A stretch of DNA of 64,000 nt, taken from contig NC_088340.1 of assembly GCF_036884655.1 (NCBI RefSeq), forward strand, positions 29,576,501-29,640,500, in the 5' to 3' direction. The position numbers and the translations under genes were made by a program. The notes beneath the pieces were generated by a model. That model made no database searches. It saw only the letters and a program-made list of their open reading frames with translations, and had not been told where the DNA came from. Origin of the DNA: Musa acuminata AAA Group. Its lineage: Eukaryota > Streptophyta > Magnoliopsida > Zingiberales > Musaceae. This document shows, piece by piece, positions 12,348-23,677 of the stretch. Each line of letters starts with the position of its first letter. Position 1 is the stretch's first letter.

Positions 12348-13410
12348 TCGATTCATCCTGCGAGCTTCGTGTGAGGGAGACCGTAAGAGTTATTCTTCTC
12401 GTCGATGGTGGCCTCGGTCAGGGTCGATTCCGGAGGTCTTTCATGGATTAATGAGGAGAGGGTAAGTGTTGCCGAGAGAGTCGAATGAGTGGACGGGGAG
12501 TTACCAGCAAAAGTAAAAGAGAGTGCCTAATCTATTCGCTGCCAAAGTTGCATAGTGGGAGAGCATAACTATATGTAGCGGTGGAATGATACGTCCCTGT
12601 CATGCCTCGCTGTTGGATTCCCTTATCGGATGAGAGATGCCGCATGCATGATTGATGGAGATGGACCCCCCACCCCCGGAGGAGGGCTTAGGTTGGGTCC
12701 ATGGGGAGCACAGCTCGATACCAACGTTTCCTCTCCCTCCTCCATCAAAGCCTCCATTATGGCTGCGTTGAGGACGCCCTACCGCCCCCCCCCCCCCCCA
12801 CCCTCTCCTCCATCAAAGCTACTGTGTTTAAGGACGCTCTGATGTGATGCCACCGATGGATCGGCCCATCGTTGGTGTCGTGCCTGTTGCAAGGAGTGGG
12901 CGAACAGAGGGGGCTCACCGCTGGTGGAATCTTCTTCCTCCTCTGTATCTTCAACATTCTCAAAACATAATTACCATCTTTCACTGAGCTGGGAGCATCC
13001 AAGAGCTGCAGGAACGGTGAGCTTTGGGCTACATCATCTTAGCCTCGACTCGTCACTTCAACCGACCCATGCTTCCCGGATTCCAGCACTCCACTTCTCC
13101 CAGGAACCCTAACGCTACGCATCAACCTAGAACGCCTATGATTTCTCTTCTTTTGCCTTAACCTCGATCGAGAACAAAAGGGGGGACAAAAAGTCCACAG
13201 AGGCTATTAATATTGTGTAGGGGGCGGGCGGAATGCATGCATGGCTGATGGCTTCCATGGATGTCAAAGACAAAAGGAGGAGGGTCTTTTTACGTTGTTG
13301 ACGGCAGCCATGTATGTATGAATCGAGTCGTAATAAGACGTTTCCACGTATGAGGAAAGAGAAATGCTTTTGTCATTGTCGTCCATAAGTTTGACCAAGT
13401 TCTGCCGGAA

Positions 13411-13437
13411 GAGGAGGAGGAGGAGGAGGAGGAGGAG
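13411..13437. repeat. (GGA)n microsatellite
   Basis: Nine GGA/GAG triplets in a row, about 480 bases upstream of the GRF start codon. Confidence 0.9.
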
Positions 13438-13915
13438 CTCAGAGACAAAAACCCTGCTGGCCATACACAGCACGCCCAAACGTACGTTGTAGCCTTGAAG
13501 TTGGTTTTGGTGAGATGAGCTTGCTGGTTTCCTTTGAATCTAACAATAATCTAATCTTAAGCTACAAAGATATACTGACATAACTAAACTGAGCACAATT
13601 CAGTGAGAGGAATTTGGATCGCATGTTCATCACCGTATAAGAAAATGATCACACATAACGCATACGATTTTGATTCTCTCTCTCTCTCTCTGTCTTTCTC
13701 ATCCAATAATTTGATTTCACTTCTCCAGCAAAAGAAACACAGCCTGGGCTTACTCCCAACCATAAGAACCATGCTCTGCTTTCCCTTTCTTCCAACTTCC
13801 CATCCTTAAGATGCTTGCTTTCCTGCTCCCACTCTCCCACTCTCTCTCCCTCGGCTTCCACTCTCATGAACCCACCTCCTCGGTCGTATAGTGGGCTCGG
13901 GCGGTGGTGGAGGAG

Positions 13916-16900
13916 ATGGACTTCGGTGAGGTGGTGAGCATGGATGGGTTGGTGGGCGCCTCCTCTTCCGAGGGCGGTAACCTCTTCTCTTCTTCCCTGA
14001 CCTCCCAAGACACCCAAGTCAGCAGGCAAAGAGGATTCTTTGGATCCATTTTCCACAAGCATGACAGGCCTGCTGAACCTGAGGACTGCGACTGGAGATC
14101 CCTCAAGATGGCCAGGACCGAAGCATTGGTGACGGCACCAACAAAGACACCTCATTTCCTCAGATCCGACTCCCATCACCTCTTTCCTGACGGAGAACAT
14201 ATGCTCAGCTTCTCGTCCACGTCCAAGCAGAGTGACATGGCTGTCTCTGGTGATGCGACCTTGCCTTACCACATCCGCCCGTCGGCGCCTTCTCCAACGG
14301 GGTGTTATCTCAGGAATGCAGGTAACACGCACTACATACTTGCTGGATCAGACGTATTGATGGCGCTATTAAGTCTCTCTGGCGGGTGGTGGGTGTTTGG
14401 TTGACGGTGGTTTTCTTTTGGGGGTTTTGTTTCTGGTCTCTCAGAACAAGCAGGGGGTTCGGGAAGTAGCAGATTTTGATTCTTTTTCGTAGAATTTTTG
14501 GTCCTTTTTTCAGTCTTTTCAAGGAAAGAAAAGAAAAAAAAAAAAAAAACAGAGTTGGCTTCTTCCGTCCTGTTTCTCCTTTCTTTTGGGTTATTGTCTT
14601 CCGAGGACTTGTTTTGAGAGCTTAAGTTCTTTCTGTCTTCTCGCGAGAGAAAGTGGTAAGGGACACAGCAATCAATCCAAGAGAGAAAAAGTAGCAGAAT
14701 GAACCATCCATCCCTTAATATTCCCTGATCTCGTGTGATGCTTTTTCCTCGAGGACAATGATAAGATATGGGGAAAAAGATGGCGTCTTCGATCTTTTTG
14801 CAGTTTGATGTGCTTCCTCAAATGCTGCAGGCAAGGCATGGGAGCTGTGATTCATCTGCCAGGTCCCCTCGGGGGACTTTGCGGTTGTCTAATATGTTCA
14901 TCTTCTTCTCCTTGTCTTCCCCCTGCATCTAACGTGGTTCGAGTTCGGGCTCGTCTTTCACCTCACATTCGTTCCCCACCTTTTCCTTTCTTCTGTTTCA
15001 GGCTTGTTTTCCGCAACCTCTCATGCGAGCATGCAAGGGGTTCTTGCGAGGGTTAGGGGACCCTTCACTCCATCTCAGTGGCTGGAGCTGGAACACCAGG
15101 CCTTGATCTACAAGTACCTTGTTGTGAATGTCCCCATACCGGCCACTCTGCTCGTTCCCATCAGAAGAAGCCTCAACGCGTCTGGGTTCCCTTCCTTGTC
15201 TTCTGGATCTTTTGATTCAGGTACTCCTTGGTCTTTCACCTCCTGTATCCAAGAAATATTTGTTGGCATAAGGGAGCCATGCATGCTTGCTTCTTAGTGA
15301 GGTGGTTAGTGTTTGCAGATTCTCAAGAAAGATTCATCTTTTGGGCAGTATAGATCTTCTTCATTAGCATTCTGACATCTTTTTTTGAAGCATAAGCTGA
15401 AGTTGCTAGTTTTCTGGAGATATGCACAATCTTTCTTAGCAGAACCTTTGATTGCTTATCCAAATGCATGCTAGATCTGCCAGTGTGCACCTGGAAATAT
15501 AACTCCACGGTTATATTTGCTAGAATTTATACACTAGTTGTGCTCTTTCCTGACGGATTAATCTTTTGGAAATAGTGCTAACTCAACTAAAGTTTTATCA
15601 CCTTCATGCCTTTTCCTTTGTAAATATGGTGATACTAATAAAGTTTTGCTCTATAAAAAGGAATGGTCAAATCCTAAATGATACAGACACTTCATGACCT
15701 TCTGCCTTCTTGATTATTTTGGGTTCTGAAAGATCTCATTTCAAAAACATAAAAGGCTATATTATTGCTGCTAAACTCTTTGGTTTTAGCAGTTGGATGG
15801 GGACAATTCCATGTGGGATTTTCTGGAAATGCTGATCCAGAGCCTGGTAGATGCCGTCGGACTGATGGGAAGAAATGGCGGTGCTCGAGGGATGCAGTTG
15901 CTGACCAGAAGTACTGTGAACGACACATGAACCGAGGCCGCCATCGTTCAAGAAAGCATGTGGAAGGCCACACTGGCCATGCCGCGAAAGCGATGCCTGC
16001 CATCGCATCTTCACAGTCAGCTTCAGCTGTTCCTGATGGCACTTTGTCTGCTAGCCTCACCATTTCACAGCATGAGAATAAAAAATTACAGTCAAACATC
16101 ACTGATCCTCGCCCTGTGCAGCTCAATGGGTAGGAAACAACTAATTATTGATCTTTTTTTCCTCAATAAATTAGATGGTTTTAACACTTACAGCTTATTT
16201 TGCTGTCATGACGAAGATGCTGATAGGGTTAGTGGGTTAATGAGTATAAGGAGCCAAGAAATCACTGATCCATGGTTTTATTCTTGATTTGTATTCAATT
16301 CATATTTCATTTAAGCTATTGCAAACAACAACATCTGATAAGTTTAAAATTGCTAGTTAGTGCTGATTCACTGCATTTTTAACAATGAAAATAGTGCTGG
16401 ATTCACCAGCTTGCACTAAATGTTTGTCATTGTTGAACCAGAATTACACATGCAAATGTATGAGAAATTTTAACTTCGACACAAAATTGGACCAATCAAA
16501 TCATGTTGTGTTTTCGCATAAGCTTGCATCTGTAATATCTTCAAAGTGTTTCTCATTGCTCTCATGCCGTGGGATATCACCAGTGCCGGTCACCTTTTTA
16601 TACATCAGATCAAGAATAAACTACATTTATGATGATACTTTTAGAGTTTGACATTTCGTAATTTTTTATACTGGAGATTAGTGGATTCTCAAGTCATTTG
16701 GTAAAAGATGTGCCATTCCAACCAGATCCTTGTGTAACACTGATCTATGTTCTGCAGGGTGCTGATGAGCAAAGAAGATCGAAATGATTGTTTGCGGAAT
16801 TTGAAGGGCTTGTCTATGCTGAACCCTGCAAACCAGAATTCCCTTAATAACTCGTTCTCTCTCTCAAAGCAACACAATCCCTTCGGGGAGACCTCCTCGA

Positions 16901-17607
16901 GAACAGACTTTGGGCTCATTTCTGCTGATTCACTTTTGAATCCCTCAGGTAGTTCATTCTCTGACAACATCGGTTTAATACCGAACACAAAGCTTAATGA
17001 CCAGCAGTCCAATTCCCATGCCTTCCGACACTTCATTGATGTCTGTCCCAAATCCCAATCTGATCACTCAACTGTTACCTGGCCTGAAATAGAAGAAGCA
17101 CAATCTGATAGAACCCAGCTCTCTATCTCAATCCCCATGTCTTGTTCTGACTTCTCATCTTCCTCCTCATCTAACCATGACAAACTGGCACTTTCACCTC
17201 TCAAGTTATCCAGGGAACATGATCCGATCCCCATGGGTCTTGGAGTAGGACTGCTGAATGAAGTGTGCCATCGACAGGCTAGTTGGAGACCAATCTCCTG
17301 GGAGGCCTCCATGGCTGGACCTCTAGGGGAGGTTCTGACAAGCACCAACAGCAGCACTCCCAAGGACCAAAGCAAGAACTGCTCATCATCATCTCTAAAC
17401 TTACTGTGTGACAATTGGGATTCAAGCCGTCAGTTGGAATCCTCGCCGACGGGTGTCTTACAGAAAGCTTCGTTTGGTTCACTGTCGAGCAGCAATGGCA
17501 GTAGCCCCAGGGTGGAGAACCTCAAAATTCATGAGAGCACCGGCAAACTGTGCAACGAACTCCTTGGTTCGGCTGTTGTAAACACCCCCACCATCCCCTC
17601 ACTGTGA
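13916..17607 (+). CDS. GRF: Growth-regulating factor (GRF) transcription factor, four exons
   Basis: Exons 13916-14321, 15002-15220, 15790-16129 and 16758-17607 join in frame to about 604 residues. The QLQ domain (about 155-190, [13 protein letters not shown]) binds GIF co-activators. The WRC domain (about 223-267) has the zinc-binding Cys230, Cys240, Cys251, His254 pattern and an Arg/Lys-rich nuclear signal and contacts DNA. The C-terminal half is Ser-rich and carries the TQL-type motif ([10 protein letters not shown], about 440) and the GPLGEVL motif (about 508), which place it with the longer GRFs. GRF-GIF complexes drive cell proliferation in leaves and meristems. I chose ATG 13916 because MDFGEV..MDGLVG fits GRF N-termini. 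A miR396 site lies in exon 3. The intron 2 acceptor is a TAGCAG tandem that could add or drop one alanine. Confidence 0.95.
15944..15965 (+). promoter_or_regulatory. miR396 target site in GRF WRC exon (variant bulge base)
   Basis: CGTTCAAGAAAGCATGTGGAA matches the miR396 complement of plant GRFs. The usual GRF site reads AAAGCCTGTGGAA, where the extra C is bulged out of the duplex. Here that base is A, so pairing on both sides is unchanged. The same change turns the usual Pro after SRK into His (residue 265). I expect repression by miR396 to persist. Confidence 0.85.
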
Positions 17608-18759
17608 CCATTCGAGAGGTCTGCAAAGAGAAGTGTCAGCATCAGAGAGAAAGAAAATGAGATGATCCCTGTTGGCAACTAGTGGTAATTCTGCTAATCA
17701 AGGACTAGGAACCGTCGAGTTGTAGTTTTCAAGCGGTGTTGTTTATTTGTTCTTTTGTTTCTGTACCATGTCCTAAATCCAGAAACAGCTATGTATGACT
17801 TCATACTGTTGCCTCTTAAGAACAGATGCTAAGCTTAAAATGCCTGGTGTTTGCTCTCTTGCTGGATCCTTCAATTACTTGGGGAACTATATTCCCTGCA
17901 ATGCTGGTCACGATACTTGGGAATGCATTCTTACATTTTTTTCGAGTTCATCAGTGCAACTTCTGTTATGGAAGTGGGATAGTTTTCAGAGGAACAGGAA
18001 CCAAAAGTCTGAGAACTGACATTAATCTCATTTGTCAGAAGTAAACCTGAAAGACTAGGTGTTGGAAGTTCTTCCTATGTAAAACCATTGTGGTTTGTTT
18101 GCCTGGATTCATCACCATTGAGCTTGCAGCAGTGTTTTGCTAGGCTTCACACCATGATTTGAAGATCCAGGCTTGTTCAGAAACAAAAGACAACTCAAGA
18201 GTATCATGATTTTTTGTTTATCTCCGGTCATATATCTGAATTGTCCTATGCTTCAATCATACACTTGAAACAATTTTTGGTTTCTCATCCACAAATTTGT
18301 GAGCAGCTCAGATATCAATTTCTCTCAACAGTAGTTTACAGAAAAAAAAAAAAAACAGTTCAGGTGCATTGCTCCATCGGAGGCAGAAATTTAAGGGCCC
18401 CTTGTGTTTTGATCTAAAAACCAAAAGCATGGTGTGACAAGCTAACACATCCTAAAGTCTCTAAAAGTTCCTCTGGTTGCCATGAAAACCACTGCTTGAG
18501 CAAGTTGATGCACTTCATTTATCTATGCATTCTTGGAATTTATGATAAGTGAGTTGACATTAAAACTGTGTCTCTCGAATGGGTACCAAGTTTTGTAGCT
18601 GGCAAAATCTTGTTCATCAGTTTCATCTTAAAACCTGTACCAAGATGACTTATGATAGGTATTTGACAACATGAACTTGATGCTTATATACAAGTATAAA
18701 TTCTCCAATGGCCATTTCTGCACTGCCCTGACTTGTTTAAAGCATTTTACTGCAGTACC

Positions 18760-19401
18760 TTTAGGTTCTATGATTCTTCCATCGACTTATTAAACACACT
18801 GAAGTAGCAGTACATATTACAGTGTGTGACTTATCAAATGAATCAAGGCTTGTTTATGTCTCGGACAAACTTTCAAACAGGATGTTTGATGTAATGCTTA
18901 TGTATGTCCGTGTCTTTTGGTATGTTCATGCTCTGCACAGCATGTAGAGGGACGATCGAAGACTTAATAGTCTCATTTTAGTTAGGTTGGTGGCCGCTTT
19001 AGGCTTATAAATAAAGGTTGTGTCATGTGGACAGTGCGAGAGATTTTTGGTCTGTAATGGACTATTTTACCCTTTGTTGTGCAACTGTTCAGAGCTTGTA
19101 AAGTCTGTTTGTAATTTGCATTGTCTATGAAGTGTTTTCGGAGATGTTTGATTGTGGATTCCGAGTGAGGCGTTTTCTCTATCCTGTTCTCTCTTTTGTG
19201 GGTCATAAGGGACCATGGGAGATTTCGGGGAGGCTGACCTTTGCGGACGGATACGCAAGGGTGCCGCACGACTCAGGCAAAACCAGCTAAGCCCGTGACA
19301 TTTAGGTTTTATGATTCTTCCATCGACTTATTAAACACACTGAAGTAGCAGTACATATTACTAGTGTGTGACTTATCAAATGAATCAAGGCTTGCTTATG
19401 T
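18760..19401. repeat. ~100-bp direct repeat flanking a 444-bp insert
   Basis: 18760-18859 and 19301-19401 are near-identical: both start TTTAGGTT, contain CATCGACTTATTAAACACAC and end CTTATGT or TTTATGT, with about four differences. They lie directly on either side of the 444-bp TG...CA segment. Confidence 0.8.
18857..19300. mobile_element. Likely solo LTR (444 bp)
   Basis: The segment starts TGTCTCGGAC and ends GCCCGTGACA, with the TG...CA ends expected of an LTR. It contains TTATAAATAAAGG near 19005 on the plus strand. The minus reading, starting TGTCACGGGCTTAGCTGG, resembles LTR starts common in plant elements. No internal domain, primer site or second LTR is nearby. Normal 4-6 bp target duplication is absent; the flanks are a 100-bp repeat instead. 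Orientation is undecided. Confidence 0.5.
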
Positions 19402-20030
19402 AGTTCATAATACAAAATAGTTGGATACTGTTCCCAGGTTTCATGCCATTTATGTCTATCAATTACATTACTAATGTTGCACATGGTTTTGTAGGGCACT
19501 GACAACAACAACATACCTATAAGACCCTATAATTCATGTTTTGCTGTCCATTCAGTAAATGGTGGATTGTGATTGCCAAAGGCTTTTATGTTTGCCACAG
19601 AAATAGACAACTGCGATGTGCAGTTTCTTTCAAGCAGCAATGCAGCAGAAGAGTGTTTCTGTGAGCAAGTGATGCACAGGTGAGAAGCATCCATCAACTC
19701 TATTTTAAACATACAGGTATCAAGTGCTGTTCAGATCATTCAACTTATTCTAACATCAATCGAGCATCATCACCACAATAGAAAATTGAAAGGCTGCAGC
19801 AACATGCTTACTGAACATTTGTTTTGTTCCTCTATGTAGTCATGGTGGTTGAGTCTTCAATGATGGGGTGAAAAAACTAGTACGGATATGACTCAAGCAA
19901 TCTCAATTGATGAGTCTTAAGAGGATGCTGTGGTCCATTTTCTCTGAAACCAGCGAGGAAGAACTCGATGTCAATTCACAAGAGATAAAAGGAGGCTCCT
20001 GAATCTACTGAACTGATGTGTACCATACTG

Positions 20031-20882
20031 CTACAGTGATGATGAACTCCACTGAGATGTACAATGAGAGCCTATAATATCTAGAATTGTTTCTTCTTTG
20101 ATATCTTCGAAGAGGGCAGCTCCTATGTCGATTGCAATCTCCCTCATCTGAAGCTGGAATCGACTCCACTCACTCCTGGAGCTTGCTAGCTCTGAGACTG
20201 TCAGCTCTCTTATGGTAGAGAGAGCTTTTTGCTTCAACAACGGAGGAATCTCATGATTGAAACATTCATGGGAATCCAAAAGCTTGTCCGATTGATCCAG
20301 CTGCCACTTTGATCCGATGAGTTCATAGAAGTCTGGGGTATAAGCTACCTCAAGCAGCTCGTTGAAGATGTCAAGAACTTTGGCTGGCAAATCCAAACCC
20401 ACGGTTGACATCTTCCCTTCTACATCTGAAGCAAGGAAAGAACCAACAACATGATGTCCTGCATCACCAATAAGTAGAGGGAGGAGGAGGAAGAATGCCG
20501 AGAACTTACGTCGAACATGATCGACTGGTCGGCCACAACGCAGCTCGAGAGTCGAGACGGGACTGCGTCGTTTCGAGTCTACCCTCAAATGATTCCGCGC
20601 AATTCTTTCCCAATTCAGAGAGTTCTTCTCAGCCGCTCCGCAGAGCGTCTTCTTCATCATGTCTCTACAAGTTCTCAGATGACGGCATGTCAGCTTCTGC
20701 AGACTCGTGCATGTACTCCCACCAGGCCAACAGGTAATGCTTGCAGACCGGGATGCAAGAATCCTATCCGAGTGCCCTTTCTCGAGAAGGTAAACATCCA
20801 AGTGGAAAGGCTCTTGTTGCTCTTGCAGCAGCTCGAGAAGGCGTCGTCCATGAACAGCAGGCGATTCAGAAAGACATGCCAT
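20031..20882 (-). CDS. DUF4378-like protein, two exons
   Basis: Start ATG 20882-20880 is in strong context (CCAATGG). The opening RRLLELLQEQQEPFHLDVYL followed by LEKGHSD resembles plant DUF4378 proteins, some of which are annotated 'SETD1B-like'. The family has no established enzyme activity. The C-terminal half (LDIFNELLEVAY, KALSTIRELTVSELA, LQMREIAIDIGAALFED) is helical and would correspond to the DUF4378 region. A GTAAGT donor after 20510 and a TTGCTTCAG acceptor before 20425 define an 84-base intron, giving 255 residues. If retained it stays in frame without stops and gives 283 residues. I have no similarity search, so the family call is moderate. Confidence 0.6.
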   Translation of the reverse strand: MACLSESPAVHGRRLLELLQEQQEPFHLDVYLLEKGHSDRILASRSASITCWPGGSTCTSLQKLTCRHLRTCRDMMKKTLCGAAEKNSLNWERIARNHLRVDSKRRSPVSTLELRCGRPVDHVRRKFSAFFLLLPLLIGDAGHHVVGSFLASDVEGKMSTVGLDLPAKVLDIFNELLEVAYTPDFYELIGSKWQLDQSDKLLDSHECFNHEIPPLLKQKALSTIRELTVSELASSRSEWSRFQLQMREIAIDIGAALFEDIKEETILDIIGSHCTSQWSSSSL

Positions 20883-22799
20883 TGGTTCTCCCGCTTTGAG
20901 GCTCTGAAGGAGAGTAGAACGAAGGAAGTTTCAGAAGGGGAGAAGAGTCGAGGAACAGGACAGGATGAGGAGTTATATGCACTTCCAAAGAATCTCTTCG
21001 CCCAGATGTTGGTCGAGACATTGCCATCGATCGTAATGGCGACGGAGGAGCGAATCTGTAGGCAGCATGCAAGTGTTTGTTTCTTGGTGGGCAGAGTCTG
21101 ATGTCTTGTCACGCTTTCTAGCTTTTCAGCAACCACCACCAATACCCAGTGAACTCTTCCACTGTTCAAAGGTATATATATCTCTCTCTCTCTCTCCCCC
21201 ACAACCACCGCGGAGCGCCGCCCCCCTCTTTCATAAGAACAAAAGACCACAATACATACATCTTTATATGTCTTCTAACAGAGGAGTTTTCGTGGGCACT
21301 GTGATATTTTGGTTGATTTGGTGGGAAGTATCCTTTGAATCCCACAGCAATGATCAAATGCAGACAAGAAACCAGTATTCATCATCAGGAGTGGGGCACC
21401 GGACAAGATTGAACTGAGTCACCGTCAGGAAATCACTGTGGCTGCTGCTCTCTGTTCTAGTCTTCCTTCTTCGTTCTTCGTTCTTCCTATGAAGACTAGA
21501 AGACATGAATCTTTTGTCTTCGACGTTCACGCATATCTGCAACATTGTTCTGCTCGTGTGATGTCTTCAAACATAAGGAGCACATCTCAGGAGTCGTCGG
21601 CTTGTATTGGGAAAATTACTGCAGAGCATAGTTTCCATGGTTGTTCTCTCGCGAGGATGGAAGCGGTCAACTCATGGCAGGGCACGACGGTCAACCAAAT
21701 CTTTCCGCTCTCCATGATGCTTGGATTGGATGTCTGCACTCCCTTCTTGGCTTAGCCCATAATTCGAGCAATATATTATTCCACACTAATTATTAACTAA
21801 TACTCTGTAAATTCTCAAAATTAGGATTTGATTCTTCTATAAATATCCTAAATTTTGGTGTGAAGAAAGATACTTTTGAGTAGAGTATTCCTCGGATTCT
21901 CTCTAGCATATTTAAAACTTGTGTTCTCTTTGATTTCTAAAAAGGACGAGAGAATAAATATGTTAATTTTTTGAGATTTATGTGAGAATGTATATAATAG
22001 GGGGATAACTCGGGAGTCTTCTACGTGGATACAGGAGAGCTGTGTCTGATAAGGCCGTCCGTGACACAGCTTTCGCATGCTTTCGAAGACCATAACGAAT
22101 CTTCTTTTTCCTGAAAACAAAGAGTATTCGAAGTCATCACCGCACCTATCTTCGACGGTGGATGGCTGTTGAAGATTTGCCGAAGCTGACCAACAACAAG
22201 ATTCTTCCTCATTGGATTCAGACTTAAGACAATGGTCGAACCAGTAAATTCTCTAGTGGTGTCCGACAGCAGAGATCTTGAGTTGATCCCACCGTCCAGC
22301 AAAACAAATAAGTAATCTTACCGTCTTTCTGGAATACTTGCAATCTTTTCATCTATGCAGCTTCAAACTTCTTTAACCCACCCTATCGGGAATCCACAGG
22401 AAGAGCTTTTGGTTTGCGGAAAGAACGGAGTGATCCATGTCAAAAAGTCACTAACTGCGGAAGGAGGAGAGAGAAGGTGGCATCCACCGAGAACAAGTTG
22501 CAGCCAACGGGTATCATTCATGCAGGGAATTCCTCGGTGTAGAAGAAAGAAGCTTGTGGATTATTGCTGAAGGAACACTTGAAGAGAATATTACATACAA
22601 TTAATTACAAGTCCATATGTTTGTGAACGGTCGGTCTGAAAGAGAGAAAAGAAGAATCCATGTGTCCACACTCATTCATGAGCCTCTATTTAAAACCCTC
22701 TCCACTCCCCTTCCCTTCTTCCTCCAACTTCAGTACAGCTTCCTCTCTCTGGTGTTCAACCGGCGGGAAGCATCCCCCTGGATCTACAAGATAGCTGTC
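20883..22799. other. Intergenic region
   Basis: It holds the likely promoter of the minus-strand DUF4378-like gene near 20900-21250, including a short CT run at 21180, and the PSK promoter at the right end. An AT-rich stretch at 21780-22010 with CTATAAATATCC looks like a decayed retrotransposon LTR, but I cannot find its partner. No gene is supported. Confidence 0.5.
22687..22694 (+). promoter_or_regulatory. Probable TATA box of the PSK gene
   Basis: TATTTAAA lies 113 bases upstream of the PSK start codon, followed by a pyrimidine-rich leader (CTCTCCACTCCCCTTCCC). Confidence 0.5.
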
Positions 22800-23149
22800 A
22801 TGGCAAAGTGTGCCACCTTCTTCGTCATAGCTGTTCTGCTCTCTTTCTCACTTGGCCGAGCAGCTCGACATGAGCCAGTGGATCCCAGAAACATCCAACA
22901 AGAGGTACTTGTCCGATTTCTGCAGAAAAACACTCACCTTGGCAGCTGAAATGATGTCTTCTTTGGGTTAATTGAGATTGTTTTCCATGTCTCTGATATG
23001 TAATGTGTTTGTCGTAATAGGGTGCAGAAGCAGACGGTTTTGAAAGGGTGGACGAAGGATGTGGAGCAGCTAACGAGGAGGAGTGCTTGATGAGAAGAAC
23101 GCTTGTAGCTCACACAGACTACATATATACCCAAGGGAACGGACACTGA
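22800..23149 (+). CDS. PSK: Phytosulfokine precursor, two exons
   Basis: Exon 1 22800-22904 and exon 2 23021-23149 join in phase 0 across a 116-base intron to give 77 residues, the usual size of PSK preproproteins. Residues 1-22 form a hydrophobic secretion signal (AVLLSFSLGRAAR). The mature pentapeptide YIYTQ is at 69-73, preceded by Asp68, which tyrosylprotein sulfotransferase needs to sulfate both tyrosines. The conserved block EEECLMRRTLVAHTD precedes it, as in all PSK precursors. The secreted disulfated peptide is released by subtilases and sensed by PSKR receptor kinases, promoting cell growth and tempering defence. An in-frame upstream ATG-like codon exists at 22617, but it is before the TATA box and is rejected. 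Confidence 0.95.
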
Positions 23150-23555
23150 TAAGAGCAGGAGCACACTCTCTTCTTCCTTCGTTTCTTCTCTCGAGAATGC
23201 GAGGAGGAAGGAAGAATTCTTCCGAAATAAAATGAAAAAGGAAATTTGTCGAGCAATCTCTTCTTCTTCAAGTCCACTGTGTTCCTTTGCTTCTGTGATG
23301 TTCTCTGTTTACCGAAAGCAACGATTTGCTCGACCTTCATCTCTACTTCGGGAGTTTGAGTTAAATAGCTTGTATAATCTTTGTCAAATCTATCCTTCTT
23401 TCCCCTTCCTAAAATGATAAATCTATCGTCTAAAACACTGATACCAACATGGATCATGAGTTGACTTCTATGAAGAATAAGTTGACTCTCTTTTGGTCCA
23501 TAAAAATCTCTTGCATCTCTGGAATGCAAAATTTAGCCGCCATTATACATATATC

Positions 23556-23579
23556 TATATATATATATATATATATATA
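23556..23579. repeat. (TA)n microsatellite
   Basis: A short TA run just upstream of the tRNA-Val gene. Confidence 0.85.
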
Positions 23580-23603
23580 AATACTATTGAGCCTTTTCAC
23601 ATC

Positions 23604-23677
23604 GTCTGGGTGGTGTAGTTGGTTATCACGCTAGTCTCACACACTAGTGGTCCCCGGTTCGAACCCGGGCTCAGACA
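23604..23677 (+). tRNA. tRNA-Val: tRNA-Val (anticodon CAC)
   Basis: This 74-base cloverleaf has acceptor arm GTCTGGG/CTCAGAC with discriminator A, A-box-like TGGTGTAGTTGG, anticodon loop CTCACAC reading CAC, and B box GGTTCGAACCC in the T arm. It has no intron. No strong T-run follows directly; the first T4 is about 40 bases downstream. Confidence 0.95.

Larger units (their letters stand above)
17608..20030. other. GRF 3' region and intergenic spacer
   Basis: The first few hundred bases are likely GRF 3' UTR. The remainder has no supported gene. A likely solo LTR (18857-19300) with flanking ~100-bp direct repeats is the only structured part. Confidence 0.6.

Noticed and set aside
12029..12451. 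140-codon frame upstream of the GRF gene
   Set aside because: A third of it is the (TC)n run read as Ser-Leu. It has no domain and no splice or promoter support.
22617..22799. N-terminal extension of the PSK precursor in the same frame
   Set aside because: The upstream start lies before the TATA box, and the extension would bury the signal peptide; the 77-residue form matches the family.
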